The position numbers and the translations under genes are program-made. Shown here piece after piece: positions 57,330-64,000 of a stretch of DNA of 64,000 nt. The notes under the pieces were generated by a model that was not told where the DNA came from, ran no database searches, and saw only the letters and a program-made list of their open reading frames with translations. Position 1 is the stretch's first letter; the number at the start of each line of letters is the position of its first letter. The DNA comes from CAVSEK01 sp963726975 (lineage in GTDB: Bacteria; Actinomycetota; Actinomycetes; Mycobacteriales; SCTD01): contig CAVSEK010000004.1 of NCBI GenBank assembly GCA_963726975.1, forward strand, positions 1 to 64,000, written 5' to 3'.

Positions 57330-57821
57330 GTGCCTACCCCGATCGAGGTCCGGCGAGCCGGGCCGGAGGAGCTCGACGCCGCGGGCGAGCTCACGGCCCG
57401 CGTCTACCTGGACGAGGGCTGGGCCAGCGAGCAGTACGCGCCGGTGGTGCGCGACGCGCGGAGCCGCTCCCGGTCCGCCGACGTGCTCGTCGCGCTCGAC
57501 GGCGGGGTCGTCGTCGGCGCGGTGACGGTGGCGAGCCGCGGCGGCCCCTACGCGGAGCAGGCCGGTCCGGGAGAGGCGGTCGTCCGGATGCTCGTCACCG
57601 ACCCGGCCGCCCGCGGTCGCGGCGTCGGGACCGCGCTCGTCGAGGCCTGCCTGCGGGCAGCCGCCGCCGACGGGTGCACCCGGGTGCTGCTGTCGACGCA
57701 GCGGCAGATGGCGGCGGCGCACCGGCTGTACGAGCGGGCCGGCTTCGTGCGGACGCCGGAGCGCGACTGGCGGCCCGAGCCCGACCTGCTGCTGCTCACG
57801 TACGCCCGGGACCTGCCGTGA
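57330..57821 (+). CDS. GNAT family N-acetyltransferase
   Basis: A 163-residue acetyltransferase with RRAGPEELDAAGELTARVYLDEGW, the acetyl-CoA loop MLVTDPAARGRGVGTALVEACL, and HRLYERAGFVRTPERDW. The start GTG 57330 follows a TAGACA box by six bases (leaderless). Only five bases separate it from the divergent YihY start. Its stop overlaps the BsaP-like start as GTGA. Substrate unknown. Confidence 0.88.
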   Translation: MPTPIEVRRAGPEELDAAGELTARVYLDEGWASEQYAPVVRDARSRSRSADVLVALDGGVVVGAVTVASRGGPYAEQAGPGEAVVRMLVTDPAARGRGVGTALVEACLRAAAADGCTRVLLSTQRQMAAAHRLYERAGFVRTPERDWRPEPDLLLLTYARDLP

Positions 57822-58003
57822 GCGGGCCCTGGTGCGAGCAGTGCGGCGAGCCGGGTGAGCACCCGGCGTGCCGGAGGGCGGCCGTGCTCGACCCGCCGCG
57901 CTGGTGCCCGCGGTGCCGCCGCCGGATGGTCGTGCAGGTGGTGCCGACCGGCTGGACCGCGCGCTGCGTCGAGCACGGGACCCGCACGTCGACGGACGGC
58001 TAG
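57818..58003 (+). CDS. bsaP: Biotin synthase auxiliary protein-like (BsaP) small zinc/iron-sulfur protein
   Basis: A 61-residue protein with two CxxC pairs and further Cys: WCEQCGEPGEHPAC, RWCPRCRRRMVVQVVPTGW, ARCVEHG. The segment LDPPRWCPRCRRRMVVQV closely resembles the BsaP family, which in mycobacteria supports the iron-sulfur clusters of BioB. It starts at GTG 57818, overlapping the GNAT stop, and ends tail to tail with the PilT-like gene. bioB is about 4.2 kb upstream on the same strand. The family call is by motif memory and needs a profile search. Confidence 0.72.
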   Translation: MSGPWCEQCGEPGEHPACRRAAVLDPPRWCPRCRRRMVVQVVPTGWTARCVEHGTRTSTDG

Positions 58004-59079
58004 GCGACCAGGCCCAGCCGGCGCAGCTCGACGGTGAGGTCGTGCGGGCTCGTGCTCGCCGCCATGGCGGCGTCCAGCGAGATGAGGCCGTCGCGCACGT
58101 ACGACACCAGGTGCTGGTCGAAGGTCTGCATGCCGTAGTAGCCGCCGTCGGCGATGAGCTGGCCGATCGTGCTCGTCTTGTCGGGGTCGGCGATGGCGTC
58201 GGAGATCCGGCCGGTGCCGACGGCGATCTCCATGACGACGCAGCGCCCCTCACCGTCGGCGCGCGGCACGAGGCGCTGGCAGACGATGCCCTTGAGGGCG
58301 CCCGCGAGGCCCAGCCGGACCTGCTTCTGCTCGTGCGGCGGGAAGAAGTCGATGATCCGGTTGATCGTCTCGGCCGCGTCGGTGGTGTGCAGCGTCGACA
58401 TGACGAAGTGGCCGGTCTCGGCGGCGGCGAGCGCGGCCTTCACCGTCTCGTGGTCGCGCATCTCGCCCACCAGGATGATGTCGGGGTCCTGCCGCATGGC
58501 GGCGCGCATCGCGGTGACGAAGTCGTCGGTGTCGACGCGGACCTCGCGCTGGTTGACCATCGCCAGCTTGTCGAAGTGCAGCACCTCGATCGGGTCCTCG
58601 ATCGTGACGATGTGGCACTCCTTGCTGGCGTTGATGTGGTCGATCATGCCGGCGAGCGTCGTCGTCTTGCCCGACCCGGTCGGGCCGGTGACGAGCACGA
58701 GGCCGCGCGGCTCCATCGCCAGCGAGGCCAGCACCGGCGGCAGCCCCAGCTCCTCCAGCGGGATGGCGCCGACCGACACCCGGCGGAAGACCATGCCGCA
58801 GGAGCCGCGGGACCGGAAGGCGTTGACGCGGAAGCGTCCGACGCCGGACAGCGAGTAGGCGAAGTCGGCCTCGTTGGTGCGGTGGAACTCCTCGACGAGG
58901 TCCTCGCGCAGCACCTCCGACACCATGCGCTCGGTGTCGGAGGCGGTGAGGTCGCGGGTCTGCAGCTTGCGCAGCTTGCCGTCGATGCGCACCCGGGGCG
59001 GAGACCCGACCTTGACGTGCAGGTCGGACCCGCCGCAGTCCACCAGCGCCCGCAGGAACGGCTCGATCGAGGTGGTCAC
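58000..59079 (-). CDS. pilT: PilT-like twitching-motility ATPase
   Basis: Secretion-superfamily ATPase that retracts type IV pili. The 359-residue protein has the N-terminal PAS-like part (VDCGGSDLHVKVGSPPRVRI), Walker A TGPTGSGKTTTLAG, the Asp box IVTIEDPIEVLH, Walker B DPDIILVGEMRD and the His box TGHFVMSTLHTTDAAETINR, all typical of PilT. The C-terminal family sequence AIRNLIRE is replaced by other residues. No pilin, PilB or PilC gene is in the window. Start GTG 59079. Confidence 0.88.
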   Translation of the reverse strand: MTTSIEPFLRALVDCGGSDLHVKVGSPPRVRIDGKLRKLQTRDLTASDTERMVSEVLREDLVEEFHRTNEADFAYSLSGVGRFRVNAFRSRGSCGMVFRRVSVGAIPLEELGLPPVLASLAMEPRGLVLVTGPTGSGKTTTLAGMIDHINASKECHIVTIEDPIEVLHFDKLAMVNQREVRVDTDDFVTAMRAAMRQDPDIILVGEMRDHETVKAALAAAETGHFVMSTLHTTDAAETINRIIDFFPPHEQKQVRLGLAGALKGIVCQRLVPRADGEGRCVVMEIAVGTGRISDAIADPDKTSTIGQLIADGGYYGMQTFDQHLVSYVRDGLISLDAAMAASTSPHDLTVELRRLGLVA

Positions 59080-59129
59080 GCCAGGTGCTTCGGCGGCTCG
59101 GCCCGGCCGCTTGACCGGCCGTGCACGGC

Positions 59130-60581
59130 TCAGCCGAGCAGGCCCGCCATCCACGCCTCGACGGCGGCGCTCCCGCGCGGCAGCGCCGCCGACAGGTTGC
59201 GGCAGCCGGCCGGGTCGCCCTCGGCCAGCACGAGCACGTCGTCCTCGATGCGCACGCCGGTGCCGCGCAGGTCCTCGGGCACGAGCAGGTCGTCGGGCTG
59301 GAAGTACAGCCCCGGCTCGATGGTGAGCACCATGCCCGGCTGCAGCGTGCCGCCGCGGTAGGTCTCGGTCCGGGCGTGCGCGCAGTCGTGCACGTCGATG
59401 CCGAGCATGTGGCTCACCGAGTGCAGCGTCCAGCGGGCGTAGCGCTTGTCGTCGTCGGCGAGCGCGGCCTCGGCGTCGTCGAGCACGCCGAGGTCGACGA
59501 GCCCGTGCGCGAGCACCCGCATGGCCGCGCGGTGCGGGTCGAGGAAGTCGGCGCCGGCGCGGCAGGCGGCCATCGCGGCGTCGGCGGCCGCGACGACGAG
59601 GTCGTAGACCTGCCGCTGGCGGTCGGTGAACCGTCCGCTCACCGGGAGGGTGCGGGTGACGTCGGCGGTGTAGAGCTCGTGCCCCTCGACGCCCATGTCG
59701 AGCAGCACGAGGTCGCCGTCGCGCACCGGCCCGTCGTTGTCGGTCCAGTGCAGCGTGCAGGCGTGCGACCCCGCCGCGCAGATGCTGCCGTAGCCGACGT
59801 CGTTGCCGTCGACCCGGGCGCGCAGGCCGAACACGCCCTCGAGCCAGCGCTCGCTGGACGCCTTGGCCTCGCCGAGCGAGCGCACGACGTCCTCGAAGCC
59901 GCGCACCGTCGCGTCGACGGCCTCCTGCAGCTGGCCGACCTCGTGCTCGTCCTTGACGAGCCGCAGCTCGGACAGGAACGCGGCCAGCTCGCGGTCGCGC
60001 TCCTCGTCGAGGTCGAACAGCCCCTCGACCCGGGCGTCGAGGCCGCGCACGACCCGGGCGGTCGTGCCGCCGAGCTTGTCGAGCTCCTCGAGCGGGCGGG
60101 TCTCCAGGCCCAGCAGCGCGCTGGTCGCCGCCAGCGAGGGGCGCGGTCCGACCCACAGCTCGCCGTACATCCGGTCGCTGAAGAACGCCGGCGTGGACCG
60201 GTCCATCGTCGGCGCCTGGTAGAGCACGGAGGACCCGTCCGGGTCGACGACGAGCACGGCGTCGGGCTCGTGCGAGCCGGCGAGGTGCGCGAACTCGGTG
60301 CCGGGGCGGAAGCGGTACTCGGTGTCGTTGCTGCGCGTGCGGTAGCCGCCGGTCGGCACGACGAGGGTCTCGCCGGGGAAGCGCGCCGCCAGCGCCGCAC
60401 GCCGCTGCGCGCGGTAGGGCGCGGCGGGCGAGGGCTCCGGCAGCTCCTCGGTGCGCTCGGCCCACCCCGTGGTCATGAGCTCGAGCAGCTTCGTGGGCCG
60501 CTCGTCGTCGTGGCCGACCGCACCGGGCAGCGGCGCCTGCGGCGCCTCGGAGGGGACGGAGCTGCCGGGGGTCTCGGTCAT
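59130..60581 (-). CDS. Xaa-Pro aminopeptidase (aminopeptidase P)
   Basis: Metallo-aminopeptidase that removes residues before proline. The 483-residue protein has an N-terminal AMP_N domain (FRPGTEFAHLAGSHEPDAVLV) and the pita-bread catalytic domain with metal ligands in LVLLDMGVEGHELYTADVTRT, HSVSHMLGIDVHD and VLTIEPGLYF, and the final Glu in GTGVRIEDDVLV. The ATG is at 60581. A TACGCT box lies six bases before it (60588-60593, minus strand), a leaderless arrangement. Confidence 0.94.
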   Translation of the reverse strand: MTETPGSSVPSEAPQAPLPGAVGHDDERPTKLLELMTTGWAERTEELPEPSPAAPYRAQRRAALAARFPGETLVVPTGGYRTRSNDTEYRFRPGTEFAHLAGSHEPDAVLVVDPDGSSVLYQAPTMDRSTPAFFSDRMYGELWVGPRPSLAATSALLGLETRPLEELDKLGGTTARVVRGLDARVEGLFDLDEERDRELAAFLSELRLVKDEHEVGQLQEAVDATVRGFEDVVRSLGEAKASSERWLEGVFGLRARVDGNDVGYGSICAAGSHACTLHWTDNDGPVRDGDLVLLDMGVEGHELYTADVTRTLPVSGRFTDRQRQVYDLVVAAADAAMAACRAGADFLDPHRAAMRVLAHGLVDLGVLDDAEAALADDDKRYARWTLHSVSHMLGIDVHDCAHARTETYRGGTLQPGMVLTIEPGLYFQPDDLLVPEDLRGTGVRIEDDVLVLAEGDPAGCRNLSAALPRGSAAVEAWMAGLLG

Positions 60582-60608
60582 GGGCGCAGCGTACGACCGG
60601 GAGCGCGG

Positions 60609-60614
60609 CAGACT
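60609..60614 (+). promoter_or_regulatory. -10-like box of the DUF5317 gene, leaderless type
   Basis: CAGACT six bases before GTG 60621. It is divergent from the aminopeptidase P box at 60588-60593. Confidence 0.45.
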
Positions 60615-60620
60615 GGCCGC

Positions 60621-61319
60621 GTGGGCCTGGTCGTCGCGGTGCTGCTCGGGGCGCTGCTCGTCGCGCTCGCGGCCGGGGGCCGGCCGGCGCGGCTGGCCGA
60701 CCTGACGCTGCGGTCGAGGCGCCTGCTCGTGCTCGCGCTGGCCGCGCAGGCGGTCGGCGCAGCCGTCGGCGGACCGGTCTGGGCCGGCGGTCTCGTCGCC
60801 TCCGCGGCGCTGGTGGTCGCGTTCCTGGCCCGCAACCGCGGGGTGCGGGGGCTGGGGCTGGTCGCGCTGGGCCTGCTGCTCAACGGCGTCGTCGTCGCGG
60901 CGAACGGGGCGATGCCGGTGTCGGAGCGGGCGGCGCTGCGCGCCGGCGTCCCCCTCGAGGCGCTGCCCGCCGCCCCCGGGCCCGGCCTGGCGCCGTACGG
61001 CGTGGACGACCCGCGGCACGAGCCCGAGACGGCCTCGACGCGGCTGCGGCTGCTCGGCGACGTCGTGCCCGTGCCGCTGCCGCTGCGCCCGGAGGTCGTC
61101 AGCCCCGGCGACGTGCTCGTCGCCGCCGGGCTGGGTCAGCTGGTGCTGCTGGGCCTGCTCGGGCGGGCCGGGGGCGGGGCACACGGCGCGCCCGAGCAGG
61201 CCCCCGCGCTGGTCCCCGGCGCCGTCAGCCCTCGACGGCCTGCCGGTCGCCGGGCTCCTGCCCGCTCGCCTCGGCCACGACCTCGCGGCGGCCGGCGGCC
61301 CGGCGGATCGGGACCTTGA
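60621..61319 (+). CDS. DUF5317 membrane protein
   Basis: A 232-residue protein with about five membrane helices (GLVVAVLLGALLVALAAGG at the start), the conserved NGVVVAANGAMPVSERAALRAG loop and RLRLLGDVVPVPLPLRPEVVSPGDVLV. The last 50 residues are Arg/Pro-rich and lie over the hsp20 gene on the other strand (95 bases of overlap), which is odd. Function unknown. Confidence 0.78.
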   Translation: MGLVVAVLLGALLVALAAGGRPARLADLTLRSRRLLVLALAAQAVGAAVGGPVWAGGLVASAALVVAFLARNRGVRGLGLVALGLLLNGVVVAANGAMPVSERAALRAGVPLEALPAAPGPGLAPYGVDDPRHEPETASTRLRLLGDVVPVPLPLRPEVVSPGDVLVAAGLGQLVLLGLLGRAGGGAHGAPEQAPALVPGAVSPRRPAGRRAPARSPRPRPRGGRRPGGSGP

Positions 61320-61740
61320 CCGGCTGCGGCTCGGGCGTGACGGCGGCGCGGACGCGGACGTCGAGCAGCCCGGAGTCGTACGACGCCTCGACCTGCTCCG
61401 GCGAGATCCCCTGCGGCAGGGCGAACTCGCGGCGGAACGCGCCGTAGCGCAGCTCGCGCACCAGCACGCCCTCGCCGTCGGAGGCGCTGCGCCGCTCGCC
61501 GCTGATGACCAGCTTGCCGCGCTCGACCTCGATGCTCACGTCGCGCTCGACGTCGATCCCGGGCAGCTCGACCCGCACCACGACGTCCTCGCCGTCGCGC
61601 ACCACCTCGACCGCCGGCACGAAGCCGGCCGGGGCGGGCGTGCGGCCCGGGCCGCCCCACGTGCGGCGCACCAGCTCGTCGAACTCGCGGTCCATCCGGG
61701 CGAGCACCGTGAAGGGGTCCCAGGAACGCTGCACCTGCAT
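61225..61740 (-). CDS. Small heat-shock protein, Hsp20 family
   Basis: ATP-independent chaperone that holds unfolding proteins. The 171-residue protein has the alpha-crystallin domain (about residues 42-140): VVVRVELPGIDVERDVSIEVERGKLVISGERR read in parts, ELRYGAFRREFALPQGI and SYDSGLLDVRV. The ATG at 61740 has GAGGAGGAG upstream. A palindrome resembling the HspR box lies about 50-70 bases upstream of the start. Confidence 0.93.
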   Translation of the reverse strand: MQVQRSWDPFTVLARMDREFDELVRRTWGGPGRTPAPAGFVPAVEVVRDGEDVVVRVELPGIDVERDVSIEVERGKLVISGERRSASDGEGVLVRELRYGAFRREFALPQGISPEQVEASYDSGLLDVRVRAAVTPEPQPVKVPIRRAAGRREVVAEASGQEPGDRQAVEG

Positions 61741-61791
61741 CTCTCCTCCTCGTGGTCCCGCCGCGCCCCCTGCGCGGCTGCCGGTCAACAT

Positions 61792-61812
61792 GTTGAGCCC
61801 CAGTCGCTCAGG
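61792..61812 (-). promoter_or_regulatory. HAIR-like (HspR) inverted repeat upstream of hsp20
   Basis: On the minus strand CCTGAGC-N7-GCTCAAC. The HspR consensus is CTTGAGT-N7-ACTCAAG; each half matches five of seven, with exactly the right spacing. It overlaps a perfect palindrome TCAACATGTTGA at 61785-61796. Both lie 45-72 bases before the hsp20 start. Confidence 0.5.
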
Positions 61813-61870
61813 TGTCAAGTGTGCGACCCTGGACGCCGCAGCAGGACCACGACGACAGCAGGAGGACGCC

Positions 61871-61945
61871 ATGGCCAAGAAGGGCCGCAAGAAGCGCGCG
61901 CGCAAGAAGAACAAGGCGAACCACGGCAACCGCCCCAACGCCTGA
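61871..61945 (+). CDS. Ribosomal protein bL37
   Basis: A 24-residue very basic protein beginning MAKKGRKKRARKKNK and ending in ANHGNRPNA. It matches bL37, the tiny large-subunit protein first seen in mycobacterial ribosome structures. The ATG at 61871 follows GGAGG by five bases. A strong terminator hairpin follows. It is too short for most gene finders. Confidence 0.88.
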   Translation: MAKKGRKKRARKKNKANHGNRPNA

Positions 61946-61950
61946 TCCCG

Positions 61951-62000
61951 GACGCGCGGGAGCCCCGGACCGCTGCTCGCGGCCGGGGCTCCCGCGCGTC
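61951..62000. terminator. Bidirectional terminator between bL37 and galE
   Basis: Perfect eighteen-base stem (61951-61968 with 61983-62000) with a 14-base loop, six bases after the bL37 stop and abutting the galE stop. It can serve both convergent genes. Confidence 0.85.
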
Positions 62001-62968
62001 TAGCGGTCGTCGCGGGCGGCCCGCCAGGCGCCCCAGGCACTGCTGACCATGTCGCGCAGGTCGCGCTGGGCCGTGAAGCCCAGGCCGTCGCGGACCCGCT
62101 CGACGCTGGCCACGACCCGGGCCGGGTCGCCCGGCCGTCGGTCGACGACCTCGGGAGTGGTGTCCCGGCCCGTCACCTCGCCGACGACGCGCAGCACGTC
62201 GAGCACGCTGGCGCCCTCACCCCGGCCGATGTTGTAGGTCGCGCCGGGCCCGCCGGCGTCGAGCGCCCGGGCGGCCGCGAGGTGGGCGTCGGCGATGTCG
62301 GCGACGTGCACGTAGTCGCGCACGCAGGTGCCGTCCGCCGTCGGGTAGTCGGCGCCGAAGACCCGCGGCCGCTCGCCGGCCTCGACCCGCTCGAAGACCA
62401 TGGGGACGAGGTTGAAGATCCCGGCGTCGCCGAGCTCGGGGGCCGCCGTGCCCGCCACGTTGAAGTAGCGCAGCAGGACGGCCCGCATCCCGTACGCCCG
62501 CTCGCAGTCGCGCAGCAGCCACTCGCCGACGAGCTTGCTCTCGCCGTACGGCGACAGCGGCTCGCCCGGGGTGTCCTCGGTGACGAGGTCGACGTCGGGC
62601 AGGCCGTACGTGGCGGCGCTGGAGGAGAAGACGAACCGGTCGACGCCCTTGTCCCGGCAGGAGTCGAGCAGCGCGACGAGGCCCTCGACGTTCTCGCGGT
62701 AGTACAGCAGCGGGTCCGCGACGGACTCCCCGACCTGCTTCTTGGCCGCGACGTGCACCACGCCGGTGACCCCGTGCTCGCGCAGGACGCGACGCACGAG
62801 GCCGCGGTCGAGGACGCTGCCCTCCTCGAAGGCCGCGCCGGGGTCGACCCGGTCGGCCCGGCCGGTGGACAGGTCGTCGAGCGCGACGACCCGCTGCCCG
62901 TCGGCCACCATCGCGCGCACCACGTGCGCCCCGATGTAGCCCGCCCCGCCCGTCACCAGCCACGTCAT
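62000..62968 (-). CDS. galE: UDP-glucose 4-epimerase
   Basis: Interconverts UDP-glucose and UDP-galactose. The 322-residue extended SDR has TGGAGYIGAHVV, FSSSAATYG, the catalytic pair SPYGESKLVGEW, and LRYFNVAGTAAPELG. I prefer ATG 62968 (MTWLVTGG). A TAGGGT box lies seven bases before it, so the message is probably leaderless. The upstream start at 62995 would add nine residues. Confidence 0.93.
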   Translation of the reverse strand: MTWLVTGGAGYIGAHVVRAMVADGQRVVALDDLSTGRADRVDPGAAFEEGSVLDRGLVRRVLREHGVTGVVHVAAKKQVGESVADPLLYYRENVEGLVALLDSCRDKGVDRFVFSSSAATYGLPDVDLVTEDTPGEPLSPYGESKLVGEWLLRDCERAYGMRAVLLRYFNVAGTAAPELGDAGIFNLVPMVFERVEAGERPRVFGADYPTADGTCVRDYVHVADIADAHLAAARALDAGGPGATYNIGRGEGASVLDVLRVVGEVTGRDTTPEVVDRRPGDPARVVASVERVRDGLGFTAQRDLRDMVSSAWGAWRAARDDR

Positions 62969-63013
62969 GGCACGGACCCTAGGCGGTCCGGCCACGCTGC
63001 GTGCCCGGGCGGT

Positions 63014-63294
63014 CTACTCCGCGCGGTACTCCAGGCTGTCGATCTCCACCCGCACCTGGCGGATCCGGCCCAGGACCCGGTCGCGCAGGTCGCCCGGCAC
63101 CGGGTCGGCCCCGCAGCAGCGGGCGACCAGCGCCTTCACGGCCTGCTCGAGGCCGAACTGCCGCAGGCACGGGGCGCACTCGTCCAGGTGCTGGCGGACC
63201 TTCTCGCGGCTGGGGGCGTCCTGCTCGCCGTCGAGGTAGAGGTAGACCGCGTCGAGGACCTCGCTGCAGGGGGTCTCGTGCGGCTCGCCGCAGC

Positions 63295-63298
<4 letters not shown>
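63014..63298 (-). CDS. rsrA: Zinc anti-sigma factor RsrA-like
   Basis: Redox-sensing anti-sigma factor that releases SigR on disulfide stress. The 94-residue protein has the HX3CX2C motif in QHLDECAPCLRQ plus Cys in MSCGEPHETPCSEV and ARCCGAD. The start GTG 63298 overlaps the sigR stop as GTGA. Homologous to RshA/RsrA. Confidence 0.93.
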
Positions 63299-63897
<599 letters not shown>

Positions 63898-64000
63898 CTC
63901 CTCCGGGGAACGGCCCGCGGGCCGCTCCGGCGAGACTACCCGCGCGCTCACCTGCGGACCCGGCGGCGGCGCGGCGGCGCTCCCCACGGTCCCGGCCTCG

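Overview
The window is very GC-rich (third codon positions almost all G or C). Gene order and content place it on the chromosome of an actinobacterium. Pointers are the argS-lysA-hom-thrC-thrB-rho-rpmE-prfA-prmC-tsaC-wecA-atp block known from Mycobacterium and Streptomyces, a whiB1/pdtaS pair, sigR-rsrA with a zinc anti-sigma factor, a multifunctional 2-oxoglutarate dehydrogenase (kgd), bL37, nickel superoxide dismutase and many GTG starts. The genus cannot be fixed by reading; a Frankiales, Geodermatophilales or Motilibacter-like organism would fit.

Layout. 1-1.4 kb: an IS256-family transposase. 1.7-10.1 kb (minus): F1Fo ATP synthase operon with its AtpI/AtpZ-type accessory genes, followed by a DUF2550 gene. 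10.1-18.3 kb (minus): wecA-type transferase, glyA, low-molecular-weight phosphatase, tsaC, prmC, prfA, rpmE and rho. 18.6-26.4 kb (minus): thrB, an MFS transporter, thrC, hom, a small membrane protein, lysA and argS. 26.6-30.2 kb: DUF3105 protein, response regulator, tRNA-Arg(CCG), an exported S33 peptidase and an SDR. 30.2-30.97 kb: a repeat-bearing spacer with one small gene. 31-35 kb: kgd and a DUF6104 protein. 35.1-38.8 kb: a large secreted glycosidase-like/fibronectin III protein. 38.8-42.3 kb: rhomboid protease, oxidoreductase and malic enzyme. 42.5-45.1 kb: rmlC, sodX/sodN, histidine phosphatase and GNAT. 45.1-52.4 kb: metallophosphoesterase, rsbW-like/sigF pair, diacylglycerol kinase-like gene, whiB1 and a PdtaS-like kinase. 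52.6-58 kb: bioB, tag, TauE/SafE, hydrolases, YihY, GNAT and a BsaP-like protein. 58-64 kb: PilT-like ATPase, aminopeptidase P, DUF5317, Hsp20, bL37, galE, rsrA and sigR.

Much of the first half is core housekeeping in tight operons, with stop/start overlaps of the GTGA or ATGA type. The second half holds stress and redox regulation (sigF, sigR, whiB1, Ni-SOD, Hsp20) mixed with single metabolic genes.

Three themes stand out. First, genes between 3.9 and 31.2 kb carry about a dozen one-base frame breaks (atpD, tsaC, rho, MFS, six in argS, a small ORF, kgd), while no recognised gene after 31.2 kb shows one; this looks like local sequence error rather than gene decay. Second, many genes have a TAnnnT-like hexamer 6-7 bases before the start codon, indicating leaderless transcripts, including a divergent pair whose -10 boxes lie inside each other's first codons. 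Third, a likely biotin synthase auxiliary protein (BsaP) lies about 4 kb from bioB. I found no CRISPR array, prophage or obvious biosynthetic gene cluster.
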